Shown here piece after piece: positions 6,597 to 16,374 of a DNA stretch of 64,000 nt. Location: the NCBI GenBank assembly GCA_035496935.1, contig DATJED010000024.1:1-64000 (forward strand), given 5' to 3'. Both the position numbers and the translations under genes were made by a program. The stretch comes from Pseudopedobacter sp035496935 (GTDB lineage: Bacteria; Bacteroidota; Bacteroidia; Sphingobacteriales; Sphingobacteriaceae). Position 1 is the first letter of the stretch. The number at the start of each line of letters is the position of its first letter. The notes beneath the pieces were generated by a model, which worked only from the letters and a program-made list of their open reading frames with translations, ran no database searches and had not been told where the DNA came from.

Positions 6597-8042
6597 TTAA
6601 AACTGGAAATATATAAACTGTTTATCGTCGAAAACCCCAGTAAGTAAAATTACCATCACTATTATAAAATAAACCGACCACCTTAACACTAATGGCGATT
6701 TTAATAAACGTTTAGTTAGGTGGTGTTTTTTCTGTAAATAACTGACTGTTTCTAAAAAGAAAATTAAAAATATGGGCCAGCTTTTAGATGTTCCTAAATA
6801 TTCAAAGATGATTTTGCCGTCCATAAAATCTCTGCACATTTGCGGAAAGCCAGCAAACATATTGGTTAGGATGTAATTAGCGACGTGTAAATTATCTGCC
6901 CTAAAAAAAACCCACGCAACACCAACTAAGAAAAAAGTGGTTAAAGGGGCAAGCAATGGAACTTTATCGATAAAAAGTTTTTCGCTTGCTTTTTGCCTAA
7001 ACTCAGCGGTTAAACGGCCAAAAATAATATAAAAGCCATGTAAAGCTCCCCAAACTACAAAAGTCCAGTTTGCGCCATGCCATAAACCGCTGATTAAAAA
7101 AACAATGAAAATGTTTAAATACCACCGGGGCATTGCTACGCGGTTTCCTCCTAATGGGATGTACAAATAATCTTTAAACCAAGTGGAAAGGGAAATGTGC
7201 CAACGGCTCCAAAATTCATGTACACTTTTTGCATGATAGGGGCGATTGAAATTGTTCATTAGGGTAAAGCCCATCACTCTTGCGGCTCCAATCGCCATGT
7301 CTGAATATCCAGAAAAATCGCAGAATATTTGAAAAGCAAAAAATATGGTTGCAATGATTAAACTAGATGTAATATGCGCTTCGGGATTGTTGTAAACGGT
7401 ATCTACGATAATCGCTAAACGATCGGCAATAACCACTTTCTTAAAAAGTCCCCAAAGCATTAGACGTAAACCGCTGGTAACACGGTCGTAGTCGAAATCA
7501 AACTTTTGTCGAAATTGATGTAATAGGTTCTGTGGTCTTTCTATTGGGCCGGCGACTAACTGTGGGTAAAACATCACGTACAGGGAGTATATCCCAAAGT
7601 GTCTTTCGGCTTTTTGATGGCCACGATAAACCTCTATGGTATAGCTCATAGCCTGAAACGTGTGAAAAGACAGGCCAACCGGCAATAGAATATTTAGGTA
7701 CGGAATTGGGTCTTTTAAGCCAAAGCCATGCATTAGAAATGCAAGGTTCTCGTTCAGAAAATTATAATATTTAAAAATAGCTAACACACCAATATTGGCA
7801 ATTAAGCTCATCACGAGCCAGAGTTTTCGTTTTTCTCCTTTTGCTTCTTCAATAAAAATACCTGCGAAATAATCAATAACTATGGTAAACCCTAAGATTA
7901 GTATATATATGGGCACAAAGGCCATATAAAAATAGCAACTGGCAACCAACAGTAAAAACCAACGTTTGTTGTAAGGAAGTGCAAAATATAAACTGGTAAC
8001 AACTATAAAAAAGATTAAAAATTGAAAAGAGTTGAAAAGCAT
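6597..8042 (-). CDS. MBOAT family O-acyltransferase (AlgI/DltB-like)
   Basis: A 481-residue polytopic membrane protein of the MBOAT family, close to alginate O-acetyltransferase AlgI. The conserved residues are in place: FWSRWHISLSTWFKDYLYIP with His282, and the catalytic histidine His322 in SGLWHGANWTF. The AlgI-type block FYPQLVAGPIERP is at about 158-170. About eleven hydrophobic segments are present, and the length matches the family. It should move acetyl or acyl groups across the inner membrane for O-acylation of an exopolysaccharide or cell wall polymer. It is first in a two-gene operon with the SGNH-like protein; no polysaccharide synthase is nearby. Confidence 0.92.
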   Translation of the reverse strand: MLFNSFQFLIFFIVVTSLYFALPYNKRWFLLLVASCYFYMAFVPIYILILGFTIVIDYFAGIFIEEAKGEKRKLWLVMSLIANIGVLAIFKYYNFLNENLAFLMHGFGLKDPIPYLNILLPVGLSFHTFQAMSYTIEVYRGHQKAERHFGIYSLYVMFYPQLVAGPIERPQNLLHQFRQKFDFDYDRVTSGLRLMLWGLFKKVVIADRLAIIVDTVYNNPEAHITSSLIIATIFFAFQIFCDFSGYSDMAIGAARVMGFTLMNNFNRPYHAKSVHEFWSRWHISLSTWFKDYLYIPLGGNRVAMPRWYLNIFIVFLISGLWHGANWTFVVWGALHGFYIIFGRLTAEFRQKASEKLFIDKVPLLAPLTTFFLVGVAWVFFRADNLHVANYILTNMFAGFPQMCRDFMDGKIIFEYLGTSKSWPIFLIFFLETVSYLQKKHHLTKRLLKSPLVLRWSVYFIIVMVILLTGVFDDKQFIYFQF

Positions 8043-8403
8043 CTTCTTTAAATAATTGTTGTTTTATGCTAAGTTTATTGCTTTTCAAATATAGTATTTA
8101 ATAATTTTATTAAAAAAGTTAAATATAATATCTGCTAATAAGTGTTTTTACATCGACGCACCAAATTTGATAGCTAATCCGTTTTTATTTATGTGTCTAA
8201 TAGCAAATTGCTTTATGTTTTAGTTTGCAAGATTTATGAATAACGAGAACTTGTTACTGAAACAGCACAGCGTTTATAAAATGTTTTTAACGAAACGTTT
8301 TTCTATATTTTACGTATATATACAATTAAAAAAAGATTTTTTGGCACTAAGATAAACTTGGTGGAAAAAAATACACGGCCGATTTATAATCGTAGGCAGT
8401 AAC
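8043..8403. other. 361-base divergent intergenic region
   Basis: This AT-rich gap separates the divergent MBOAT and hybrid sensor genes. On the minus strand TATATTTG at 8086-8093 is an exact -7 box for the MBOAT operon, with TTTA about 17 bases upstream. A short inverted repeat AACG-AAA-CGTT lies near 8289-8299. No convincing -7 box was found for the sensor gene, and no open reading frame or RNA gene was seen. Confidence 0.45.
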
Positions 8404-11400
8404 ATGAGTAAAATTTTTTCGAGTATATGTATATGGCTTGCTTTTGTTCTATACACAAGCAGTAATGTGTTTGCGCAGGTAGATTATAAAGATATTTATT
8501 TTAAACACCTAACAACTGCTGACGGTTTGTCTCAAAGTTCTGTTACTTGTGTATTAAAAGACCGATTCGGATTTATGTGGTTTGGTACACAGGATGGATT
8601 AAATAGGTTTGACGGTTATAAATTTACGATTTATCAGACCGGCCTAAAAGATAAAAACAGCATATCATCTAGTAACATTCACTGTTTGTATGAGGACAGA
8701 GAGGGTGTTTTATGGGTTGGTACAGACCAAGGATTAAACCGTTTTAATAGAAGCACCAACACCTTTACAAGGTATGAAAGCGATCCGAATAACGAAAGCA
8801 AACTCGGAGGTAGAGAGGTTAGCGCCATTTTAGAAGACAGCAAAGGTAATTTTTGGATCGGGACAAACTACCAGCTCCATTTGATGAATAAAAAAACTGG
8901 AGTGTTTACCCGATTCGGTCACCAAAAGCCAAATATTGAAGGCAGCGAGTATATTACGTCCATTGTTGAGGACTCCAAACATAATTTATGGATTGGAACA
9001 GGCTCTGGTTCATTTTTATGGGACGTTGATAAGAAAACGTACAAAGCTATTGTGTATTCCTCAACCATTTCCAAAAATGTTAGTGAAAGTTATGTCAGCG
9101 ATTTTAGAGAAGATAAGAATCACCGGATGTGGGTAGCAACCAACGTTGGTTTAATATGCTACAACATCGCTGATGGAAAAACCGAATATTTTAAGCATGA
9201 CCCAGCTAATCCAGAATCAATTAACAATAATTATCTATCAACGATTGAGGTGGCAAAAGATGGGACAGTATGGATCGGTACGCAAATGTCGCTCGATAGA
9301 TTGGATCCGGAGACGGGGAAGGTAGAACATTATTATAGCGACAAGAGCGACCGGGAAAGTTTGTCATCTAATGCCATAAGCGTAATCTATCAGGATGATA
9401 AAGATATCATTTGGACAGGTACTTTTGACGGCGGTATAAATACTTATAACCCGCATATTACGTATTTTAAACCATTGACACAGCGGGTTCCAGGTTATCT
9501 GAATACGAGTTTTGGCGTAGTGAGTGCGCTTGAAGAAGAGAGAAATGGAGACATTTGGTTTGGAATTAATGGTGGCGGGGTAGGTTTATATAAAGTAGCT
9601 GAAAAAAAGGTTGAGTACATAGAAAGTGCTCCGGATAAACCGAATTCTTTGAGCTCGTTATCTGTGTTAAGTTTATGCAGAAGCAAAAAAAACAATTATT
9701 TATGGGTAGGTACTTATTTATGGGGACTTAACAGATACGATGTAGCTACGAAAAAGATTGTTAAATATGTTGAGGGCACAGCACCCAATCAACTCAGTAA
9801 TAGTTCAATTTATGCTTTGCTGGAGGATAGTAAAGGCAATATATGGATAGGGACAAACGGTGGCGGAGTAAACGTACTTGACCCAAAGACCAATAAAATC
9901 CGTAAATACCGTGATGGTAAAAAAAATCGTTACGGGCGCAACTCAATCCTTAATGATTACATTAGGTCCTTTTTTGAAGATAATAAAGGTAATATTTGGA
10001 TAGGTACCGCTGCCGGCATTAGTGTGTACAGCCCCAACACCAATAGTTTTATCAGCCATTTTGACTCATCAAACAGCAATTTGCTTAAAGATGTTGTGGT
10101 TTCTATTTTTCAAGACCCTAAAGGAAATATATGGGCAGGCACACTAGCCGGCGGGCTAAATCTTTTTAACAATAAGACTAAATCATTTACAACCTTTACC
10201 ACTGATGACGGTTTATCTAATAACAATGTTAACGCTATAAACAGCGATCCAGAGGGCTATTTATGGATAAATACCAGCAGTGGGATATCACGATTTGATC
10301 CTCGCACCAACGAGTTTAGAAATTTTAATAACCATAATGGTTTATCGGGTAACGAATTTAATAGCGGAGCATTGCTAAGAACAAAAACGGGCAAACTATA
10401 TTTCGGGGGGTCATCTGGTTGTTTTATGCTAGACCCATCGGCAGTAAAGTACAATAAAAATATACCTCCCGTTGTAATCACCAATTTTCAGATTTTCAAT
10501 CGAAGTATTTTTGCTGGAACCAAAGATTCCCCGCTTACGAAATCCATCACCGAAACCAAAAAAATCACACTGTCGTATAGTCAGAACGTTTTTTCCTTTG
10601 AAGTTGCGGCATTAGACTATAACGCACCCGAGAAAAACACTTACGCCTATAAGTTGCAAGGCTTTGATATGGACTGGATTTTCGCTGGAAACGAGCGAAA
10701 GATATCCTATACCAACCTTGATCCTGGAACGTATACCTTACTAATAAAGGCGTCAAATAATGATGGCGTTTGGAATGAGCAAGGTGCTTCACTTGAAATA
10801 GTTGTAAAGCCACCATTTTGGCTTACCTGGTGGTTTAAAATGCTAATAGTAATCGTTTGCTTAGCAATCGTTTATCTTATATTTAGATATAGACTTGCTG
10901 CCATCAAAGCCCAAAGAAAACTTTTAGAAGAACAGGTAAAGCAACGGACGTTTGAACTTTCCCAAAAATCGATTGAGCTTGAAAATCAAACTGTCAGTCT
11001 TCAGGCAGCTAATAACGAGCTACAAGAACAGGCTGAAGAGTTGCAAGTGCAATCCGAAGAGTTGCAAGCACAGTCGGAAGAACTGAAATCACAATCTGAA
11101 TACCTTCACATATTAAATGAGCAACTCCATAAAAAAAGTATAGAGGCTGAGGAAGCAAACAAAGCAAAGAGCGCTTTTCTTGCAACGATGAGCCACGAAA
11201 TAAGAACCCCAATGAATGGGGTAATCGGAATGACAGCACTATTAGCGCAAACGCCTTTGAATACTGAGCAACAAGAATATGTTAATATTGTAACTACTTC
11301 TGGCGAAGCATTAATGGGCGTAATTAATGATATTCTAGATTTCTCAAAAATCGAATCAGGAAGCTTGGAGTTAGAGGAAAAGGATTTCAACCTGCGTAAG

Positions 11401-12690
11401 TGTTTGGAAAATGTAATGGATGTATTTGCGAACAAGGCCGCTGAGAGCAAGATAGATTTGGTTTTTGAGATAGATCCTCTTGTTCCGGAAATTATCGTTG
11501 GCGACGGTTTTCGCCTCCGTCAAATTTTACTGAATTTAATAAGTAACGCAATAAAATTCACCCAAGAGGGTGAGGTATTTATTAAAACCGAATTCGAGAA
11601 GAGGCTTGGAGATAAATTTTCTGTCCGTTTCGAAATAAAAGATACGGGAGCAGGAATTCCTAAAGATAAATTAAACAGACTTTTTAAAGCCTTTTCACAA
11701 GTAGATTCTTCTACTACGCGTAAATACGGCGGTACAGGTTTGGGTCTAGTGATCAGCAAGAGGCTTGTAAACTTGATGGGCGGTGATATTGGTGTTGATA
11801 GTGAAGAAGGTTTAGGCACTACTTTTTATTTCAATATTATTTCGTCGTATTCGGTTTCATCTCTTAAAGCGAACGTTTCCGTGAATGATAACGTAAGCGG
11901 AAAACGGGCTTTATTGGTCGATGATAATCAAACTACTTTGTCGGTTTTAAAGCAACAATTAGAGATGCTTTGTTTAGAAGTAACAACAGCTTCTTCTGGC
12001 GCCGGCGCCCTAGACGTTTTAACAAGAGATAAAAATTATCAACTAATTATTTCTGATTTTGAAATGCCGCAAATGGATGGTGTACAATTGTCCATAGCCA
12101 TTAAAGCAACTATGCCAACTACGCCAATTGTATTGTTGAGTAATTTAGGAGTTGAAGTTAATTCGAAGCATGCCAGTCTTTTCGGTGCTGTTTTAAACAA
12201 GCCTGTCAAACAACACCAGTTGTTTAACGCAGTGTTGTTGTTGTTAAACCCGGAAGGTTTGGTACACGTGAAGAAGGAAAAGGTTAAATTGGATGAGCCC
12301 TCTAAAACATTACTGGCTGTAGCCAATCCGCTGGATATCCTGGTGGCAGAAGACAACTTAATTAACCAGAAATTGGTTACGCTGGTGCTTCGTAAGTTGG
12401 GCTACCAGCCCGATATTGCAAATAATGGGAAAGAGGCGGTGGAGATGCTTACGAAAAAAGCGTACGATTTGATTTTGATGGATATGCTGATGCCCGAAAT
12501 GGACGGAATCGAAGCAACAAAACTAATCCGGCAAAGTAAGATGCACCAACCAAAAATTATAGCACTTACTGCAAACGCGATTTCCGAAGACCGAGAAATT
12601 TGTTTAAATGCCGGAATGGATGATTATTTAACCAAACCATTTAAACAGGATGATTTTATACGAGCGCTTATGAATGTAACTCGGTCCTAA
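8404..12690 (+). CDS. Hybrid two-component sensor kinase with beta-propellers and two receivers
   Basis: A 1428-residue one-protein signalling system. In order: signal peptide (about 1-25, ending VFAQ); about fourteen propeller repeats with the W-x-G-T signature (for example MWFGTQDGLNRFDG, LWVGTDQGLNRF, IWIGTNGGGVNVL), enough for two seven-bladed domains; a Y_Y_Y domain (about 715-800); one membrane helix (about 813-832); a Gln/Glu-rich coiled coil (about 845-925); HisKA with phospho-accepting His931 (MSHEIRTPMNG); HATPase with NLISNAIKF and GTGLGLVISK; receiver 1 (Asp1218) and receiver 2 (Asp1360). Both receivers keep the acidic pair and lysine. Unlike the classical Bacteroides HTCS it has no AraC-type DNA-binding domain, so output must go through another protein. 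No SusCD or glycosidase genes are adjacent to suggest a ligand. Confidence 0.93.
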   Translation: MSKIFSSICIWLAFVLYTSSNVFAQVDYKDIYFKHLTTADGLSQSSVTCVLKDRFGFMWFGTQDGLNRFDGYKFTIYQTGLKDKNSISSSNIHCLYEDREGVLWVGTDQGLNRFNRSTNTFTRYESDPNNESKLGGREVSAILEDSKGNFWIGTNYQLHLMNKKTGVFTRFGHQKPNIEGSEYITSIVEDSKHNLWIGTGSGSFLWDVDKKTYKAIVYSSTISKNVSESYVSDFREDKNHRMWVATNVGLICYNIADGKTEYFKHDPANPESINNNYLSTIEVAKDGTVWIGTQMSLDRLDPETGKVEHYYSDKSDRESLSSNAISVIYQDDKDIIWTGTFDGGINTYNPHITYFKPLTQRVPGYLNTSFGVVSALEEERNGDIWFGINGGGVGLYKVAEKKVEYIESAPDKPNSLSSLSVLSLCRSKKNNYLWVGTYLWGLNRYDVATKKIVKYVEGTAPNQLSNSSIYALLEDSKGNIWIGTNGGGVNVLDPKTNKIRKYRDGKKNRYGRNSILNDYIRSFFEDNKGNIWIGTAAGISVYSPNTNSFISHFDSSNSNLLKDVVVSIFQDPKGNIWAGTLAGGLNLFNNKTKSFTTFTTDDGLSNNNVNAINSDPEGYLWINTSSGISRFDPRTNEFRNFNNHNGLSGNEFNSGALLRTKTGKLYFGGSSGCFMLDPSAVKYNKNIPPVVITNFQIFNRSIFAGTKDSPLTKSITETKKITLSYSQNVFSFEVAALDYNAPEKNTYAYKLQGFDMDWIFAGNERKISYTNLDPGTYTLLIKASNNDGVWNEQGASLEIVVKPPFWLTWWFKMLIVIVCLAIVYLIFRYRLAAIKAQRKLLEEQVKQRTFELSQKSIELENQTVSLQAANNELQEQAEELQVQSEELQAQSEELKSQSEYLHILNEQLHKKSIEAEEANKAKSAFLATMSHEIRTPMNGVIGMTALLAQTPLNTEQQEYVNIVTTSGEALMGVINDILDFSKIESGSLELEEKDFNLRKCLENVMDVFANKAAESKIDLVFEIDPLVPEIIVGDGFRLRQILLNLISNAIKFTQEGEVFIKTEFEKRLGDKFSVRFEIKDTGAGIPKDKLNRLFKAFSQVDSSTTRKYGGTGLGLVISKRLVNLMGGDIGVDSEEGLGTTFYFNIISSYSVSSLKANVSVNDNVSGKRALLVDDNQTTLSVLKQQLEMLCLEVTTASSGAGALDVLTRDKNYQLIISDFEMPQMDGVQLSIAIKATMPTTPIVLLSNLGVEVNSKHASLFGAVLNKPVKQHQLFNAVLLLLNPEGLVHVKKEKVKLDEPSKTLLAVANPLDILVAEDNLINQKLVTLVLRKLGYQPDIANNGKEAVEMLTKKAYDLILMDMLMPEMDGIEATKLIRQSKMHQPKIIALTANAISEDREICLNAGMDDYLTKPFKQDDFIRALMNVTRS

Positions 12691-12836
12691 TCTTTCTTGG
12701 GCGAGGTCCTCAAAAGTAGCAGCTATGCCGATTATCTTGCATATTAATTAATTTTAAAAAGGAGGGGTAACAATTTTTGACATCGGTTTATATAAAGGAA
12801 ACAATAATCATTATTTAACCTTTAAAAAGAACAGTC

Positions 12837-13409
12837 ATGAAAAATTCAATTAAAATCATCGGAACTTTAGCAGTTATTTTGTCAATCACATTTGCTTGCA
12901 AAAAAGACAAGCAAGACATCAAATTAGAAGAGCAGGGAAAAATTTCTGCACCTATTAAAATGGCTACCATGGCAGGCAAATCTGAAAATGCGATAATTGT
13001 AGGCACAAATGCCGAACTTGAAGCTGCTTTTAGCGGTAAACAGGATATTATTTATCTTGAAAAAGTAGCTGAAAAAAATAACTTATTTATTCCTGTAACT
13101 GGAACTACTGGTCCGGTAGACCCGGTAGACCCATCAGAACTTTGTTGGGATGAAATTAACAGTTATTATAGCGAACATATTGACGGTTGGTTAAGCATTG
13201 CTAATCAAACTTGCAAACCTTATACCGTATGTATTACTTGCCCTAACGCTGGTGGTGGTTTATATGTAATGTATGTGATAAAACCGACATCGCCTAAGTG
13301 TAATATTGCAGAAGCAACAGCGGTGCTTTACAACTTTAGTAAGTTTAATTTTACGGTTGGAGATTATGAGAGCGAGGCAGTTGCCGCTTATATTAATCCA
13401 AGAAATTAA
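12837..13409 (+). CDS. Hypothetical Cys-rich lipoprotein
   Basis: A 190-residue protein I do not recognise. It begins with a lipoprotein signal sequence (AVILSITFAC; lipidated Cys21) followed by a KKDK stretch. The first half is polar; a linker TGTTGPVDPVDPSE (about 90-103) leads to a compact C-terminal part with five cysteines (LCWDEI, QTCKPYTVCITCPNAGGG, SPKCNIAEA), which suggests disulfides in the mature exported form. It is alone between the hybrid sensor gene and the convergent hom gene and has its own terminator. Presumed location is the periplasmic face or the outer membrane. Confidence 0.75.
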   Translation: MKNSIKIIGTLAVILSITFACKKDKQDIKLEEQGKISAPIKMATMAGKSENAIIVGTNAELEAAFSGKQDIIYLEKVAEKNNLFIPVTGTTGPVDPVDPSELCWDEINSYYSEHIDGWLSIANQTCKPYTVCITCPNAGGGLYVMYVIKPTSPKCNIAEATAVLYNFSKFNFTVGDYESEAVAAYINPRN

Positions 13410-13430
13410 GATTCAGCCTTTTAATAAAAG

Positions 13431-13481
13431 CACAAAAGTCACTTGAATTTAGTGGCTTTTGTGTTTTATATTGTTTTTTTA
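13431..13481 (+). terminator. Rho-independent terminator of the Cys-rich lipoprotein gene
   Basis: CACAAAAGTCAC and GTGGCTTTTGTG (13431-13463) form a 12-bp stem with one G-T pair and a 9-base loop, followed by TTTTATATTGTTTTTTT. It lies between convergent genes and could also serve hom. Confidence 0.85.
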
Positions 13482-13516
13482 TGAGATTACTTTAATAATT
13501 ATGTGCTGAAAATTGA

Positions 13517-14755
13517 TTAATCGATATTACAACAAACTTCTTCCACCACTTCCGCCGCTTTTTCAGAAACGTAATTACCGGTATCAGCAATAAAAGCGCC
13601 GTCATCCAATATCAATTTTTTCGCTTTAAAAATATCGTCTAGCTTTATTGAACCTACTACATAATGATATTGTTTGCAGGAAAAACGTTCCTCAATATCT
13701 ATAAAAGGTAGTTTTTTAACCAAGCTTTCCTCGTTAAACCGCAAATACACCTGGATGATTTCGTTATTGTTGAAGTTTATTTTTTCCTCTACCAACGTTT
13801 TTTTGTACTCGTAGCGGTAATCATATCTCAACGCAGAAATATCAGAGAAAACAGCAGCGCCCGTAGGATGCCCGCCAGCACCTTTACCGAAGAAAAACTG
13901 TTGATCTGCAAAAGCAGCCTGTACGCTTACACCGTTATATTCGTTTTCCACGTTAAACAAAAAATCATCTTTCTTCACCAGCTTCGGCAATACGTAAATG
14001 CTTACTTCGTTGTCGTTCTGCTTTTTAGCAACCGGTACCAATTTCAGTTTCTGGCCTTTCTCTTTAGCATATTGCAAATCGCTATTTTGCAAATTTTGGA
14101 TGCCGATGTTTAAAATATCATCCGGATTTACAAACAAACCGTAGGCGTGGGCAGTTGCAATGGCAACTTTGTATTTTGCGTCGTATCCGCCAACGTCTAA
14201 AGTTGGGTCGGTTTCGGCAAAGCCTAATTCCTGGGCTTTTTTCAGTGCATCGCTATAGCTTTGGTTTTCGTTAAAAACTTTCGATAAAATGTAGTTAGAC
14301 GAGCCGTTAAAAATTCCACTTACGGCAAACAAAAGCTCATTGTCGTAATATTCCTCCAAATTTCTGATGATTGGGATACTCCCACAAACTGCACCTTCGT
14401 AAAGTAACGAAGTTCCGTTTTCGTGTTGTAGCTTTACCAGTTCTTCTAAATGCAGGGCAATCATTTTTTTGTTTGCAGAAACTACATTTTTTCCGTTTTT
14501 AAGAGCGTAAGCTACAATCTCATAAGCGGCATCGGCATCGTTGATCAGCTCAATAATGGTGTTTATTTCTGGGTCATTTAAAATCTCCCATCTATCGGTA
14601 GTGAAAAGCTCTGCAGGCAAAGTACGTTTCTTAGACGGGTCTTTGATAGCAATTTTTTTAAACTCCAAGTTCAAATTCCTGCTAACCGTGATGTCGTATA
14701 AACCCTGGCCAACTACTCCAAACCCAAATAAACCTATGTTTAGTTTTTTGCTCAT
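13517..14755 (-). CDS. hom: Homoserine dehydrogenase
   Basis: A 412-residue enzyme that reduces aspartate semialdehyde to homoserine with NAD(P)H, the branch point to methionine and threonine. The Rossmann motif GLFGFGVVGQGL is at residues 8-19; VVSANKKMIA and the substrate-site block GAVCGSIPIIRNL and GIFNGSSNYILSKV, with AETDPTLDVGGYDAKYK (catalytic Asp and Lys), are all present. A C-terminal part from about 325 looks ACT-like (EIIQVYLRFNEESL), consistent with feedback control. No aspartokinase domain is fused. It lies 110 bases after metY on the same strand and may be partly controlled by the SAM riboswitch ahead of metY. An acetyltransferase (metX) is not between them. Confidence 0.93.
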   Translation of the reverse strand: MSKKLNIGLFGFGVVGQGLYDITVSRNLNLEFKKIAIKDPSKKRTLPAELFTTDRWEILNDPEINTIIELINDADAAYEIVAYALKNGKNVVSANKKMIALHLEELVKLQHENGTSLLYEGAVCGSIPIIRNLEEYYDNELLFAVSGIFNGSSNYILSKVFNENQSYSDALKKAQELGFAETDPTLDVGGYDAKYKVAIATAHAYGLFVNPDDILNIGIQNLQNSDLQYAKEKGQKLKLVPVAKKQNDNEVSIYVLPKLVKKDDFLFNVENEYNGVSVQAAFADQQFFFGKGAGGHPTGAAVFSDISALRYDYRYEYKKTLVEEKINFNNNEIIQVYLRFNEESLVKKLPFIDIEERFSCKQYHYVVGSIKLDDIFKAKKLILDDGAFIADTGNYVSEKAAEVVEEVCCNID

Positions 14756-14792
14756 TTATGCTATTCTTAAATTATTGTGTGCGGGATGGTTT

Positions 14793-14825
14793 ATTGAGCG
14801 AAAACTTAAACGGTTTCCGCTCAAT
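14793..14825 (-). other. Intercistronic hairpin between metY and hom
   Basis: A 12-bp inverted repeat with one G-U pair and a 9-base loop (stem strands 14793-14804 and 14814-14825). On the minus strand no T-run follows, so it does not look like a terminator. It could be a processing or stability element that adjusts hom expression relative to metY. Confidence 0.45.
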
Positions 14826-14865
14826 TCAGCTTTAAAAAACAATCCCAAACAATTTCTCGTTAAAA

Positions 14866-16170
14866 TTATTTAACAGCAGCCAATGCTTGTTCAATATCTG
14901 CTTTGATATCGTCAAGATGTTCGATACCAACAGATAACCTTAATGAAGTTGGCGTAACGCCTGATGCCAATTGTTCTGCATCGGTTAATTGCTGGTGTGT
15001 GGTGATAGAAGGTTGAATAATTAATGTTTTGGTATCACCAACATTTGCTAAGTTGCTGATCATTTTTAAGTTATCAACAAATTTAGCGCAGTTTTCTTTT
15101 CCGCCTTTAAGCTCAAATGATAGTACAGCGCCAAATCCTTTTTTAAGATATTTTTTTGCATTTTCATGAGCTGTGCTACTTGCTAAGCCCGGATAATTAA
15201 CCTTTTCAACGCTTGGGTGCTTTTCTAACCATTCGGCAATGGCCTGCGTATTTTGGATGTGACGTTCCATACGAAGCGACAAAGTTTCGATTCCTTGTAA
15301 CAATAAGAAAGAGTTGAAAGGCGAAATAGCCTGACCAAAGTCTCTTAAACCTTCTACACGGGCTCTAATTGCAAACTGGATGTTTCCGAAAGGCCCATTG
15401 CTGCCAAAAACATCATTGAACACTAATCCATGATAACCTTCGGATGGTTCAGAGAATTGCGGAAATTTTCCATTGCCCCAATTGTAATTTCCACCATCTA
15501 CAACCACTCCTCCAATGCTGGTTCCATGTCCGCCAATCCACTTGGTGGCGGCATGTACTACTACGTGAGCACCATGTTCAAACGGACGGAAAAGGTAACC
15601 ACCACCCGCAAAAGTGTTGTCTACAACAAAAGGAATGTCATGTTTGTTAGCTACCGCAGCAATTCCTTCAAAATCTGGAACGCTAAACTCCGGGTTGCCG
15701 ATGGTTTCTACGTAAATTGCTTTGGTTTTATCGTCAATTAGTTTTTCTATGCTTGCCGCTTTATCGTTTTCAGCAAATCTTGCTTCGATACCTAAGCGTT
15801 TAAAAGCAACTTTAAATTGGTTGTAGCTACCTCCGTATAAAAACGGACTAGTTACAAAGTTATCTCCCGCTTCTAAAATATTGTTAAGTGCCAAAAACTG
15901 AGCAGCCATGCCTGATGAGGTAGCAACAGCAGCAACTCCGCCTTCAAGCGCAGCAATTCTTTTTTCGAAAACATCCGTAGTAGGATTCATGATACGGGTG
16001 TAAATATTTCCGAATTCTTTTAAAGCGAACAGATTTCCTCCATGTTCGGAGTTTTTAAAATTATATGAGGTAGTTTGGTAAATAGGAACTGCTCTGGAAC
16101 CGGTTGTAGGATCTGGTTCTTGCCCTGCGTGTATCTGTAAAGTTTCGAATTTTAAGTTTTCTGTTGACAT
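14866..16170 (-). CDS. metY: O-acetylhomoserine sulfhydrylase
   Basis: A 434-residue PLP enzyme of the Cys/Met metabolism family. It makes homocysteine from O-acetylhomoserine and sulfide. The PLP lysine is Lys210 in VVVHAATKWIGGHGT; Asp184 in VVDNTFAGG binds the pyridine nitrogen; YTRIMNPT (57-64) and SSGMAAQ (85-91) are the other cofactor-site blocks. At about 430 residues it matches MetY rather than the shorter cystathionine enzymes, and the GGVVVDGGNYNW insertion is typical of MetY. The gene follows a SAM-I riboswitch about 200 bases upstream, so it should be shut down when SAM is abundant. hom follows on the same strand. Confidence 0.95.
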   Translation of the reverse strand: MSTENLKFETLQIHAGQEPDPTTGSRAVPIYQTTSYNFKNSEHGGNLFALKEFGNIYTRIMNPTTDVFEKRIAALEGGVAAVATSSGMAAQFLALNNILEAGDNFVTSPFLYGGSYNQFKVAFKRLGIEARFAENDKAASIEKLIDDKTKAIYVETIGNPEFSVPDFEGIAAVANKHDIPFVVDNTFAGGGYLFRPFEHGAHVVVHAATKWIGGHGTSIGGVVVDGGNYNWGNGKFPQFSEPSEGYHGLVFNDVFGSNGPFGNIQFAIRARVEGLRDFGQAISPFNSFLLLQGIETLSLRMERHIQNTQAIAEWLEKHPSVEKVNYPGLASSTAHENAKKYLKKGFGAVLSFELKGGKENCAKFVDNLKMISNLANVGDTKTLIIQPSITTHQQLTDAEQLASGVTPTSLRLSVGIEHLDDIKADIEQALAAVK

Positions 16171-16374
16171 TGTTCTAAATGTTTAAAAGTGAATAATTTT
16201 GAAATTTGAGGGGATGTTGTGAAAATTCAAACATCGGCCGAAGCCAAACATAATAATTAACACATACAAAAACACATGCAACTTGGAAATACAGGTTGTA
16301 GCGTTTTAATTTTTTGACCTTTTAACAAGGTACTTAATCGTGATGGAAAATTAATTTTTTTCATGCCATTAAAT

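Noticed and set aside
16270..16312. Short leader-peptide frame (ATGCAACTTGGA...) on the plus strand upstream of metY
   Set aside because: It lies on the strand opposite to metY and far from mgtE, with no stalling codons or attenuator.
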